A stretch of DNA of 64,000 nt from JANOBD01 sp031411495 (GTDB lineage Bacteria > Planctomycetota > Phycisphaerae > Tepidisphaerales > Tepidisphaeraceae), in the NCBI GenBank assembly GCA_031411495.1, contig JANOBD010000034.1:41540-105539 (forward strand), given 5' to 3'. The number at the start of each line of letters is the position of its first letter. Within the stretch, counting starts at the first letter, position 1. The position numbers and the translations under genes were made by a program. The notes under the pieces are model-generated. The model worked only from the letters and a program-made list of their open reading frames with translations, had not been told where the DNA came from and did no database searches. This document shows, piece by piece, positions 1-8,232 of the stretch.

Positions 1-1055
1 CGCTTGCGTCAGTCGCGCTCTGGCTGATGACTCGAATCGAATTGCTCGGCGCGACCCGACGGTGCGCGATCGCGCTGGCCGCGCTTACGCTGCCGCTCAT
101 GTTGACGCATTACTTCGCGATCGGTGGATGCCTGGCGATCGGCATTTACGGATTCGCGTACGCCAAGCCGTTTCGGAAGCCGTTCGTTCTGAGTGGCCTG
201 GCGTCAGCCACGATATACGTCGCCATCTGGCTGCCGTTCGCCATCCAACAACTCGACGATCTCGGCACCGGCGACGCGTTTTTGAAAGCGGACCAGGGGC
301 CGATGCACGTCATTCTGCTCGCGGCGGGCGTGCCGTTCCGTTTGCTCGTCGAACGCGATTACCAATTCGAAAAAACGCCGCTCTTCAGCGCTGTGATCTT
401 CGTGCTGCCATGGTTCCTCAACAGGCGGCTTGCCGCACTGCGGCCCTGGGCGATCTGGCTGTGCGCGTCCGTCCTGCCGATCCTTGCGCTCGACCTGGCG
501 CGGACGACCGTACACACCGCGTTCATCCGCTACCTCGCCGTTGCTACGCCTGCCGTGCCGCTGCTGTTCGTCGGCGTCGTGTTTGCGACCGGACAGCGCA
601 AGCTCGCCTACGGGTTCGGGGCGGCGTTGGCGTTTGTCGGCGCGATTTATCTCTATTCGGGCGCGCGCGTGCTGCTCGATGCGGACGACCTGACGGAGAT
701 CCGCCGGATCATCGAGCCACGCTTTCGGAAGGGCGACGCCATCGTCACCTGCTCGGGACGGTTGCCGGCGTTTTACTGCGACGCAATGACCCTCACCATT
801 ACCCATTCCGACACCGTCTTCCCGGCTCCCCTGGCGGTCATCACCAGGCCGATGTCAAAGCAACTGGTGGAACAACTCGGCACGCGATCGGTCTGGCTTA
901 TCAGCGGCGAACTTGAAGTGCCGGTTGAAGAGCTGATCCCCGGCGCGCGAGTCGTCTATTCCTATCCGGCGACGCCGTTCGTGCTGGTGCGGCATCTCGT
1001 GCTTGATCCTTCCGAAGATTCCTCACCCTCGACGCGGCCCGAATTACCGCATTGA
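1..1055 (+). CDS. GT-C family membrane glycosyltransferase-like protein, 5' partial
   Basis: The frame is open from the left edge. The first visible residues (LASVALWLMTR) match an internal stretch of the next gene (FGSIALWLMTR), so the N-terminal half lies outside the window. The visible ~350 residues are the C-terminal part of a polytopic membrane protein: several Leu/Ala-rich membrane segments, a conserved LTHYF, then a soluble C-terminal region ending in a Ser/Pro-rich tail. The downstream paralogue carries the N-terminal acidic FDE motif of GT39/ArnT-like enzymes, which use lipid-linked sugars at the outer face of the membrane. The donor and acceptor cannot be read from the sequence. The stop TGA (1053-1055) overlaps the next ATG. 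Confidence 0.7.
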   Translation, partial: LASVALWLMTRIELLGATRRCAIALAALTLPLMLTHYFAIGGCLAIGIYGFAYAKPFRKPFVLSGLASATIYVAIWLPFAIQQLDDLGTGDAFLKADQGPMHVILLAAGVPFRLLVERDYQFEKTPLFSAVIFVLPWFLNRRLAALRPWAIWLCASVLPILALDLARTTVHTAFIRYLAVATPAVPLLFVGVVFATGQRKLAYGFGAALAFVGAIYLYSGARVLLDADDLTEIRRIIEPRFRKGDAIVTCSGRLPAFYCDAMTLTITHSDTVFPAPLAVITRPMSKQLVEQLGTRSVWLISGELEVPVEELIPGARVVYSYPATPFVLVRHLVLDPSEDSSPSTRPELPH

Positions 1056-2686
1056 TGCGTCGCCTCGTGGTTTTTATGATTGCGGGGATGGAAGCGTGCG
1101 GGGAGGTGCCGGCCAGACCGTGGAGCAGTGTCGACTGGCTCCTGCTGCTCTCGGTGCTTTCAATCAGCGCCTGTCTGCGGTTGATCTATATCGATCCGGT
1201 CCTTTCGTTTGATGAAATCTGGCATCTTGCGACCACGCAGGGCCGGGGATCGTTAATCGGCAGCTTCGATCTGAACGTCGTTTACCACGATGTCGACAGC
1301 ATGACGTCACTGGCGCATCCCGGCCCGATCTGGGGCATCTGGCATGACATGCCGGGCGTGCTGCACCCGCCGCTCTTTCTGATCGCGATGCGCCTGTGGC
1401 GCGACGTCATGGGCGACGGTGATTTCGCCGCTCACTGTTTTTCGATCACGTGGAGCCTCGTCGCCATCGCATTCACGTTTGCGACCGCTCGACTGGCGAT
1501 GAACCGATGGGCGGCGCTGCTTTGCGGGACGACCCTCGCTTGCGCGCAGACGCAGTGCTACTTCGCGCAGGAAGTCCGCGCCTACTCGATGTTGATTGGT
1601 TTCGGGTCGATCGCGCTCTGGCTCATGACGCGCTGCGAACTTCTCGGCGTGACGCGCAGGCGGCTGCTCATCCTCGCGTTTCTCACGCTCCCGATGTTAT
1701 TGACCCACTACTTCACCTTCGGGAGCGCGGTGGCGATTGGCCTTTACGGATTAGTCCGCGGCGGCGCGCATCGACGCGCGTTCCTGCTGATGATCGGCGG
1801 CTGCGCGGCATTCTATGCCGTCGCTTGGATTCCCTTCGCGCTCGCCCAGATCAAGGACTTTCAGGTCGGCGACTGCCTGCTGAAGATCCCGCAGCGCGAT
1901 CTGACATTCACAACGCTCATGCTCGCGGGCACGCCATTCCGGCTGATTGCCGATCGCGACTACACGATGGAACGCCTCACCGCCTGCACCGGCGGGTTGT
2001 TCATCCTGCCCTGGCTGCTGATGAGTCGCATGCGCACGCTGTTTCCGTGGGTGTTGTGGCTCTGTCTCAGCGTCGGCGTGATCTTCGTGCTCGACATCGT
2101 CCGCACGACTCAGCACGCCGCGTACGTCCGCTACCTTGCGGCGGCGACACCGGCCGTGCCGCTGCTGATCGTCGGCACGTTCTGGCCAATTCGTCGATCC
2201 TTCGCGTACATGGCCGGCGTCGGGATGAGTTTCGGCGGGCTGATGTATCTCATTTCGCGCAACCCGATCCACTTCGACGCCCAGCCCTTTCCCGACACCG
2301 CTTCGGTCCTCGCCAGGCACATGCAGCCGGGGGAAGCGTTGATCTCGTACGAATCAAGTCCCGCGCGAATGTGGCGGGCGCCGCTGCTGATTATGGTCGC
2401 CTCACACGAGCCCGGTCTGTTTCCGCGCACGGTGGCAATCCTCTCCAAGCCGGCCACTCCGGAGATCCTCAAGGAACTCAACTGCAGCTCATTCTGGCTG
2501 TTGTCGAGCTACGACTTTTCGACCCAGCAGGTGGTGCCGGGTGCGCGGGTGCTTCAATCGTTTCCCGGCGACGAGGAGATGCACATCGATCACCTGGCGA
2601 TCGATTCGCCCTCGGGAGAGGTCGCGACTCCCGACTCACCCCGCGACTCTTCCGGCAGCGCCGGCGCGGCAGCGCCCGTGAGATGA
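1055..2686 (+). CDS. GT-C family (GT39-like) membrane glycosyltransferase, 543 aa
   Basis: This is a full-length paralogue of the preceding truncated gene. The start ATG overlaps the previous stop (TGATG), so the two are translationally coupled; a TTG one codon upstream is a less likely start. It has a first membrane segment at about residues 25-45, then LSFDEIWH, the acidic DE motif typical of GT-C dolichyl/undecaprenyl-phosphate sugar transferases, then about ten membrane segments and a C-terminal extracytoplasmic region. Such proteins glycosylate envelope or secreted substrates. The last 97 bases overlap the 3' end of the opposite-strand gene, and both tails are low-complexity Ser/Ala/Pro-rich. 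Family assignment is good; substrate is unknown. Confidence 0.75.
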   Translation: MRRLVVFMIAGMEACGEVPARPWSSVDWLLLLSVLSISACLRLIYIDPVLSFDEIWHLATTQGRGSLIGSFDLNVVYHDVDSMTSLAHPGPIWGIWHDMPGVLHPPLFLIAMRLWRDVMGDGDFAAHCFSITWSLVAIAFTFATARLAMNRWAALLCGTTLACAQTQCYFAQEVRAYSMLIGFGSIALWLMTRCELLGVTRRRLLILAFLTLPMLLTHYFTFGSAVAIGLYGLVRGGAHRRAFLLMIGGCAAFYAVAWIPFALAQIKDFQVGDCLLKIPQRDLTFTTLMLAGTPFRLIADRDYTMERLTACTGGLFILPWLLMSRMRTLFPWVLWLCLSVGVIFVLDIVRTTQHAAYVRYLAAATPAVPLLIVGTFWPIRRSFAYMAGVGMSFGGLMYLISRNPIHFDAQPFPDTASVLARHMQPGEALISYESSPARMWRAPLLIMVASHEPGLFPRTVAILSKPATPEILKELNCSSFWLLSSYDFSTQQVVPGARVLQSFPGDEEMHIDHLAIDSPSGEVATPDSPRDSSGSAGAAAPVR

Positions 2687-4182
2687 CGCTCGCTCTGCGC
2701 CAGGAGCTGGCGAATCCCGGGCAGCGGCCGGGCGATCACAAGGAACTGAAACGCGAACAGCGGCGGCCACAAGCGCGCGAGTGAGCCGGCGACGCGGTCG
2801 AGCGTTCTTCCGGTGAACGTCGACCCGAACACTGCTTCGAACGGAACGCCCACGCCGATAAACTTCTCCACCACGTAGCCGCACTCCCGCAGGCTGCGCT
2901 TCAGCGACCGCTGGGTAAACAACCGCTTGTGATGCACGTGCAGGATGCCGCGTTCCGCGTAGCTGAAGCGGCCCATGAGCAGGTTGAGTCGAATCGCCCA
3001 AAAGGCGATGTTCGGCGTAGTGAGGATGATCGCCGGCGGCTTGCGGATCGCGTGAGTCGCGCGGCTGTCGTTCCGCAGGCCGATCAGAAACTCCTCGGGC
3101 TCGCTCTGGTCTTCCAGCACATCCAGCAGGAGCACCGAATCGAAATCGAACGCGTCCACACTGGCGTGCCGGTCCGTTTCGATCGAATTGACGTCGACGC
3201 CCATCGCGCGAATCTGCTGCGTCACCGCCGGCGGCGCACTCCCGAGATCGACCATCGTCCGCGGCCGCAGCGAACGGACCTGCTCGAGCGCGAGCCGATG
3301 GGCACTGTAAGTGGCGCCGGTCTTGTCGCGATAGCGCATGGGGAGGAGATTGCGGAACTTCAACGAGCAGAGCAGTCCGACCTGGTGCAGCCGGTACTGC
3401 AGCGTCGCCCAGATGACGTCCTTGGCGTACCTGGTTCCATCCACCCGGCAGATCTCGTCGCCGTAGTGCGTGGGGATCGGGAACTGCTCGATCTTCGCTT
3501 TGATGTGGAATGCCTGAAGAAGAATCTCCGTGTCGAAGTGAAACTGGTTCGTGTTCGCCTCGAACGGAACGGCGCGGAGAAACCGCGTCGAGTAGCCGCG
3601 GTATCCGGTGTGATACTCGGTGAGACTCTGGCGGGTGAGCTTGTTCTGCATCCACGTGAGCGCGCGGTTACCCAGCACCTTGTACCACGGCATGCCGCCG
3701 GCGCGGGCGCTCTTGATGCTGTCCATGCGCGTGCCGAGCACGACGTCGGCGTCGTTATTCTGCCAGCACTCGATGAACTTCGGCAGCAGCTCGGGCGCGT
3801 ATTGACCGTCGCCGTGGAGGAGGATGACGAAGTCGTAGCAGTGATCGATCGCCAGGCGATAGCCGAGCTTCTGGTTGCCGCCGTAGCCCTGGTTGACGGG
3901 ATTGCGCAGGACGGTGAGGCGGTGGAAGTCACGCTTCGTCGCCCATTCGTGCGCCTGCTCGGCGGTGGCATCGCGCGAGGCGTCGTCGATCACCAGGATG
4001 TCGACATTGTCGCGCTCCAGCAGCTCGGCGGGGATGCGGTCGAGCGTCGAGACGATGTGGCGGCTGGCTTCATACGAAACGACGAAGATCAGGACGCGAG
4101 AACTCGCGTCAGCGCGAGAACTCGCGTCAGCGCGGCCGGTTTGGCTGAACGATGGCAACATTTCATGCGTACTATACTCCAT
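2590..4182 (-). CDS. Bifunctional glycosyltransferase family 2 / class I methyltransferase, 530 aa
   Basis: There are two domains. Residues ~28-250 are a GT-A fold GT2 enzyme of the dolichyl-phosphate-mannose-synthase type: VLIFVVSYEAS at the start, VIDDASRD for nucleotide binding, and LLHGDGQY as the metal-binding DxD-like motif. Residues ~300-450 are a SAM-dependent methyltransferase: MVDLGSAP as motif I, and ILTTPNI with a following HHKRLFT, as in MetW/Methyltransf_23 proteins. It probably makes a lipid-linked sugar used by the adjacent GT-C enzymes (inference). The start at 4182 shares two bases with the divergent gene's start, so an alternative ATG at 4161 is possible. An in-frame 18-bp tandem duplication encodes ADASSR twice near the N-terminus. 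Confidence 0.8.
   Translation of the reverse strand: MEYSTHEMLPSFSQTGRADASSRADASSRVLIFVVSYEASRHIVSTLDRIPAELLERDNVDILVIDDASRDATAEQAHEWATKRDFHRLTVLRNPVNQGYGGNQKLGYRLAIDHCYDFVILLHGDGQYAPELLPKFIECWQNNDADVVLGTRMDSIKSARAGGMPWYKVLGNRALTWMQNKLTRQSLTEYHTGYRGYSTRFLRAVPFEANTNQFHFDTEILLQAFHIKAKIEQFPIPTHYGDEICRVDGTRYAKDVIWATLQYRLHQVGLLCSLKFRNLLPMRYRDKTGATYSAHRLALEQVRSLRPRTMVDLGSAPPAVTQQIRAMGVDVNSIETDRHASVDAFDFDSVLLLDVLEDQSEPEEFLIGLRNDSRATHAIRKPPAIILTTPNIAFWAIRLNLLMGRFSYAERGILHVHHKRLFTQRSLKRSLRECGYVVEKFIGVGVPFEAVFGSTFTGRTLDRVAGSLARLWPPLFAFQFLVIARPLPGIRQLLAQSERHLTGAAAPALPEESRGESGVATSPEGESIAR
4087..4136. repeat. Two-copy 18-bp tandem repeat inside the GT2 gene
   Basis: The unit GAACTCGCGTCAGCGCGA-like is present twice head to tail and encodes ADASSR-ADASSR at residues ~18-29 of the glycosyltransferase. 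Each unit also contains the palindrome GCGAGAACTCGC in part. The multiple of three preserves the frame. Confidence 0.7.
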
Positions 4183-4933
4183 GTCTATGACCCTGCGTGC
4201 ACCGCCCCCGGCGGAGACCGACCTGCTCTGCGAGCATTGCGGCTACATCCTGAATGGTCTGCAGCGCGAGCAGGGCAATTGCCCGGAATGTGGCCAGCCC
4301 ACAATCGACTCGATCCAGCCGGGCCATCGCGTTGCGTCGCCGATCGAAATCGAATGGTCGCGCAAGGCATTCTGGGCGACGACTTCCCGCATCCTGCTGC
4401 AAAAACGCCGCTTTTTCCGCGAAACGACCTCGCGCGGTGATCACCCGAATGTCGTCCGCTTCGGAAGAGTTCAGCGATTGATCAGCGGGACCGCGTTCGG
4501 GATCGCCGGCGCCGTGCACGGTGCCTGGGTGGCCGAGACGCAGTTGTGGGTCTCGCACTGGACGCTGGTGCCGCTGTCAATCCTCGCGGTTGTAACGGTG
4601 GTACTCGCTGCGCTCGCGGTCCTCATGCTCGATCTGGTGACCCGACTGGCGACGTGGCTGACCTCGAAGGAAGGCGCGTTCTGGGGAATGCGCCTGCCGG
4701 GCCATGTCGTCACGCGGGCGATGTCATTTCACGCGGCGAACTATCTGCCCGCCGCCGCGCTCGCGCTGCTGGTGACAGGTGGCTATCGCATCGCGCTCAT
4801 GCTCGGCTGGATGGATGCCTCCAGCGGCGTGAAATACCTCGTCACGCTTTCCGTGCTGGTGGTGGTGTCGGCGTTCTGGCTGTTTGAGAGCTATGTCATC
4901 GCGATGCGACGGATCCGGCTGGCGAATTACTGA
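4181..4933 (+). CDS. Zinc-ribbon membrane protein, 250 aa
   Basis: ATG at 4181 begins a protein with an N-terminal zinc ribbon (CEHC at ~16-19 and CPEC at ~34-37), a cytoplasmic linker and four hydrophobic segments in the C-terminal 150 residues. This layout is common among planctomycete hypothetical membrane proteins. No enzyme motif is visible. Its ATG overlaps that of the divergent glycosyltransferase in the palindrome CATG, so one of the two genes may really start slightly downstream (ATG at 4187 here). Function unknown. Confidence 0.75.
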   Translation: MSMTLRAPPPAETDLLCEHCGYILNGLQREQGNCPECGQPTIDSIQPGHRVASPIEIEWSRKAFWATTSRILLQKRRFFRETTSRGDHPNVVRFGRVQRLISGTAFGIAGAVHGAWVAETQLWVSHWTLVPLSILAVVTVVLAALAVLMLDLVTRLATWLTSKEGAFWGMRLPGHVVTRAMSFHAANYLPAAALALLVTGGYRIALMLGWMDASSGVKYLVTLSVLVVVSAFWLFESYVIAMRRIRLANY

Positions 4934-4953
4934 ATCGCCTGCTCTTGCGCCAC

Positions 4954-5319
4954 TCACGGTATCGTGATCTTCTTCCCGATCGGCATCCGCTCCGGCGTGA
5001 GGCCGGGATTCGCTTCGATGATCTTCGGCCACTGCTTGCCGTCACCGTAATACTTCACCGCGAGATTCCACGGCGTATCGCCGGCCGCGATCGTGTGCGT
5101 CCGCGCCGCGTGTGCCGGCAAAGGCTCAGCCTGCGGCGGCGTGACCTGCGGAGGCGGCGTGGTCGTCGTGAGCGGTTCAACGGGCCCGGCGCTCGGCATC
5201 GGATCAGCCTGTGGTGGGGAGTCGCTCAGATCCATCACGTCGCTGTTCGTCTTGGTGCGCTTCACGACGCATCCGCCCGCCACCATCGCAATCAATGCCA
5301 CGCTCAATGCCGCTTTCAT
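4954..5319 (-). CDS. LysM-domain lipoprotein, 121 aa
   Basis: A short lipoprotein signal peptide (MKAALSVALIAMVAGGC, lipobox AGGC at 14-17) is followed by a Pro/Thr-rich linker of about 55 residues. A single C-terminal LysM domain follows at ~73-121: THTIAAGDTPWNLAVKYYGD, WPKIIEANPGL and a final GKKITIP. LysM binds the N-acetylglucosamine backbone of peptidoglycan, so this is probably an envelope-anchored wall-binding protein. It stands alone between two plus-strand genes. Confidence 0.85.
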   Translation of the reverse strand: MKAALSVALIAMVAGGCVVKRTKTNSDVMDLSDSPPQADPMPSAGPVEPLTTTTPPPQVTPPQAEPLPAHAARTHTIAAGDTPWNLAVKYYGDGKQWPKIIEANPGLTPERMPIGKKITIP

Positions 5320-5502
5320 CTTCTAGCTCCTTCGTGCAGTTGGCCTCGCCGATCGGTGTCGGCTGGTGCCCTGGCGCAAGATTCGCACAACAGCGCGAAA
5401 GTGCAAGAAATGCCGAATCGCGCAACGCGGCATCTCATCGGGTTCTGCCGCGATGGATGTCGTGGCCAACCGCGCTTCGACCGGTATGATCCCGCCCGCG
5501 TC

Positions 5503-6435
5503 ATGGCGATTGTCTGGACATCCTTTCTTCTGCTCCTGGCCGCGATCCTCTGCGTGCTGATCGTCATCCACGCGCTCGCGCGCATGCTGCTCGCCCCGCC
5601 GCGGATGACGGATGGCAAAGCACTCTACGTGTTGCGGCGGATGTCTCCGGAGGATCTGGGAATGTCGTTCGAAACCGTCTGGTTCCAGACGACTCGCACG
5701 CCCCGTGTCCCGGCGATTCGCATCGCAGCGTGGTGGATCGAGGCGTCGATGCATAGCGCAAAAACCGTCGTTCTCATCCATGGCTACGGCGATGCGAAAG
5801 TCGGCGCGCTCGCCTGGGCGCCAACCTGGCGCTCCCTTGGATACAACTGCCTGCTCATCGACCTGCGCGCGCACGGAGAGTCGGGCGGAACGATCTGCAC
5901 CGGCGGCGTGCTCGAGCGGGATGACCTGGATGCCGTCCTCGATCAGTTTCGAGCCTCGCACGAGAAGCAGACGGGTCGGCTCGTGTTGTTTGGCATTTCA
6001 CTCGGCGGCGCCGTCGCGCTCGCTACCGCCGCGCGACGAAGCGATATCGACGCGGTTGTCGCCGACAGCGTTTACGCCGATTACGCCTCTGCAGCACACG
6101 CGCATGGAAAGCTTATCGGCGCACCCCTTCCCCGGCTGCTGCCCTTCGTCACGGGGTGGGCGCAGCGTCTGGCCGGCGTGAACTTCGCGGATGCGCGGCC
6201 GCTCGATTCGGTCGCGAGATGTGGCTGTCCGGTCTTGCTCGTGCACGGAGATGCTGATCCATTTGTGCCCGCGGAACACGTGGAGCAACTCGATGCCGCG
6301 CTCGCGGCCCGTCACAACCTCCGCGACGACCACTGGATCGTTCCCGAGGCGCTTCACGTGTTGTCGCTCTCGAGCGATGCCGAAGCGTATCGCGCGCGGC
6401 TCGAGCGTTTTCTTCGAGAAGGCGAAACCGCTTGA
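5503..6435 (+). CDS. Alpha/beta hydrolase with N-terminal membrane anchor, 310 aa
   Basis: The frame is open much further upstream, but ATG 5503 gives a clean N-terminal transmembrane helix (residues 2-25) and removes unlike sequence. The fold is alpha/beta hydrolase: oxyanion region VVLIHGYGDAK (~90), nucleophile elbow FGISLGG with Ser at ~163, acidic residue in HGDADPFVP (~248), and His in EALHVLS (~285). The catalytic triad is therefore complete. It belongs with the membrane-anchored serine hydrolases related to bacterial BEM46/FrsA-like proteins. Substrate unknown. Confidence 0.8.
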   Translation: MAIVWTSFLLLLAAILCVLIVIHALARMLLAPPRMTDGKALYVLRRMSPEDLGMSFETVWFQTTRTPRVPAIRIAAWWIEASMHSAKTVVLIHGYGDAKVGALAWAPTWRSLGYNCLLIDLRAHGESGGTICTGGVLERDDLDAVLDQFRASHEKQTGRLVLFGISLGGAVALATAARRSDIDAVVADSVYADYASAAHAHGKLIGAPLPRLLPFVTGWAQRLAGVNFADARPLDSVARCGCPVLLVHGDADPFVPAEHVEQLDAALAARHNLRDDHWIVPEALHVLSLSSDAEAYRARLERFLREGETA

Positions 6436-6505
6436 AACGACAGGCAGACGCGCGCCGCAGGGAGGATTGACGATCCGTGGCGCATCGACGCCGGAACCGG
6501 GTTCA

Positions 6506-6868
6506 TCATCCGCACAAGATGGTGTCTTCGTGGGTATAGCCCGGCGCGCAGCAACACAGCAGCTTGAGCACGCCGGTTCCGGTGTTGGTCAGTTGATGCT
6601 TCGCGCCGGGCGGGATCGCGATCGCGTCGCCCACGGCGATCGCGCGCGTCTCGCCGTCGATCTCCATCAGGCCTTCGCCGTGGGTGATGAAGTAGATCTC
6701 TTCGGTCACGGGGTGATAGTGTCGCGTCGTGCGAGCGCCCGGCGGCAGACGCGCCTCGGCGAGGCTCTGGTTGCGAATGCACGAGTTGCGGCTCGCGAGT
6801 AATTCGCGGATCTCCGAGCCGTCCTTGGTGAGAAATGGGGCGACCCGAGTGATATTGCTGATATCCAT
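6506..6868 (-). CDS. Cupin-domain protein, 120 aa
   Basis: A single small beta-barrel cupin. Motif 1 is RHYHPVTEEIYFITHGEG (metal ligands H, H and E) and motif 2 is GDAIAIPPGAKHQLTN (ligand H). The start is placed at ATG 6868 (MDISNITRV) because residues further upstream do not look like protein. The single-domain form resembles mannose-6-phosphate-isomerase-like cupins. A CCC near the C-terminus is unusual. Function cannot be narrowed. Confidence 0.8.
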   Translation of the reverse strand: MDISNITRVAPFLTKDGSEIRELLASRNSCIRNQSLAEARLPPGARTTRHYHPVTEEIYFITHGEGLMEIDGETRAIAVGDAIAIPPGAKHQLTNTGTGVLKLLCCCAPGYTHEDTILCG

Positions 6869-6984
6869 GAGCGCAGATGGTGGATCCAAACCGCGCTTCG
6901 GGCAAATCGCCGACCAGGGCGCCCATCGACTCAATTGATCATGCGGAACTCGCATGAGCCGGCCGAATCCGTATCTTTCTCGCG

Positions 6985-7497
6985 ATGGCCAAGCGTTCGC
7001 TCACGGTGATCCCGTGGTTCAAGGAGGGACTGAGTTTCACCTGCACCCAGTGCGGCAACTGCTGCACCGGCGGGCCGGGGTATGTCTGGATCAGCGACGT
7101 CGAGATCGATCGACTGGCCGAACACCTGAAACTCACGCGCGACCAGGCGATCCGAAAGTATTGTCGCGTGATCAGCGGCAGAGTCAGCCTCAAGGAAAAG
7201 CGCGATCATCGCGGCGAATACCCGTGCATTTTCCTCTCCGAAGAAGAAGTGCAGGGGCCCGGCGGCAAAAAGGTTCTAAAGCGCGGTTGCACGATCTATC
7301 CGGTTCGGCCGCTGCAGTGCCGCACCTGGCCGTTCTGGCACGGCAATCTCGAAGACAAGGATGCATGGGCTGACACAGGAAAGAAGTGTCCGGGGCTCAA
7401 CAAGGGCCGGAAATACGCGCTGGATCAGATCGTCGCGCTGCGCGATGCCCAGGACTGGCCCGACCGCGAACAGACGCCAACCTCCAAGGTCAAGTGA
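6985..7497 (+). CDS. YkgJ-type Cys-rich cluster protein, 170 aa
   Basis: The YkgJ/UPF0153 signature is at ~14-22 (CTQCGNCCTGG), with additional cysteines at CIFLS (~75), RGCTIYPVRPLQCRTWP (~95-110) and KKCPG. Eight spaced cysteines suggest an Fe-S or zinc centre, which is what is assumed for this family, whose biochemical role is not established. The length is typical for the family. Confidence 0.85.
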   Translation: MAKRSLTVIPWFKEGLSFTCTQCGNCCTGGPGYVWISDVEIDRLAEHLKLTRDQAIRKYCRVISGRVSLKEKRDHRGEYPCIFLSEEEVQGPGGKKVLKRGCTIYPVRPLQCRTWPFWHGNLEDKDAWADTGKKCPGLNKGRKYALDQIVALRDAQDWPDREQTPTSKVK

Positions 7498-7597
7498 GAT
7501 GATTCGCGGTCGGCTGTTGGCGTCGGCAGAAATGTTTCGCGATTGGCACTTTGGCAGGGTAAAGCTGTGTTCCGAACTTCTGTAAGGGAGGAGCCGG

Positions 7598-7930
7598 ATG
7601 TTTTCGAATCGATGGATCGCCGTGGCGTTTCTCGCGATGGCCGCCGTGACATATGCCGAGCCTTCGACACAGCCTTCAACGCAGCCGGCGAAAAGACCGG
7701 CCAGGCTGGTGCAGCCGTGGAGCAAGGTGACCGACTTGTCGGATGAACAGCGCGAGAGAATCGCGGCAGTCCACTCGGAGATTGCGGACAAGATCAACGA
7801 ACTGCGCGATGAAGAGCAGGACCGGTGCCGCGCGATTTTGACCGCCGAACAGCGCGCGGCACTGGAGGCGACGCTCGCCCGCGAGTCGGCGGAGCGGAAG
7901 GCGAAGTCTTCGCAGAAGAAGCCGGGCTGA
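7598..7930 (+). CDS. Secreted small helical protein, 110 aa
   Basis: A strong AAGGGAGGAG Shine-Dalgarno precedes ATG 7598. A signal peptide (MFSNRWIAVAFLAMAAVTYA, cleavage after AYA-like) is followed by a Thr/Gln/Pro linker. An amphipathic charged region (LSDEQRERIAAVHSEIADK, LTAEQRAALEATLA) then follows, in the pattern of Spy/CpxP-like LTxxQ helices. This suggests a periplasmic helical protein; the assignment to that family is weak. Confidence 0.7.
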   Translation: MFSNRWIAVAFLAMAAVTYAEPSTQPSTQPAKRPARLVQPWSKVTDLSDEQRERIAAVHSEIADKINELRDEEQDRCRAILTAEQRAALEATLARESAERKAKSSQKKPG

Positions 7931-8232
7931 AGAAAGAGCCAATGCTTCAAGAACGGATTTCGAAGCGGCGGACCCGACCGGGTGCGGACGCCGGCCGGGC
8001 CCATCCCGTATTGCAGCCTAGCCTGAGGCTCGTCGAGGCTTTATGACGAGCCCTTGTAGTGCACCGAAGTAGCGTAACTGCCTGTTTATACGAATTTTGC
8101 GACGGTTGCAGTCGACGGACAGAATGACGCAGGGTGTGGCTTGGCGGACACTTTTCGTTAGGCTCGCCTCCCGATGGTGGCTATGATCCTCACCGGGATG
8201 TTGCTACAGCCGTCCGGCGGAAATTGGGTGCT
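7931..8232. other. Intergenic region without gene
   Basis: No open frame with protein-like composition. It carries the leader of the downstream PAS-GAF-receiver gene. No convincing promoter hexamers or terminator were recognised. Confidence 0.5.
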
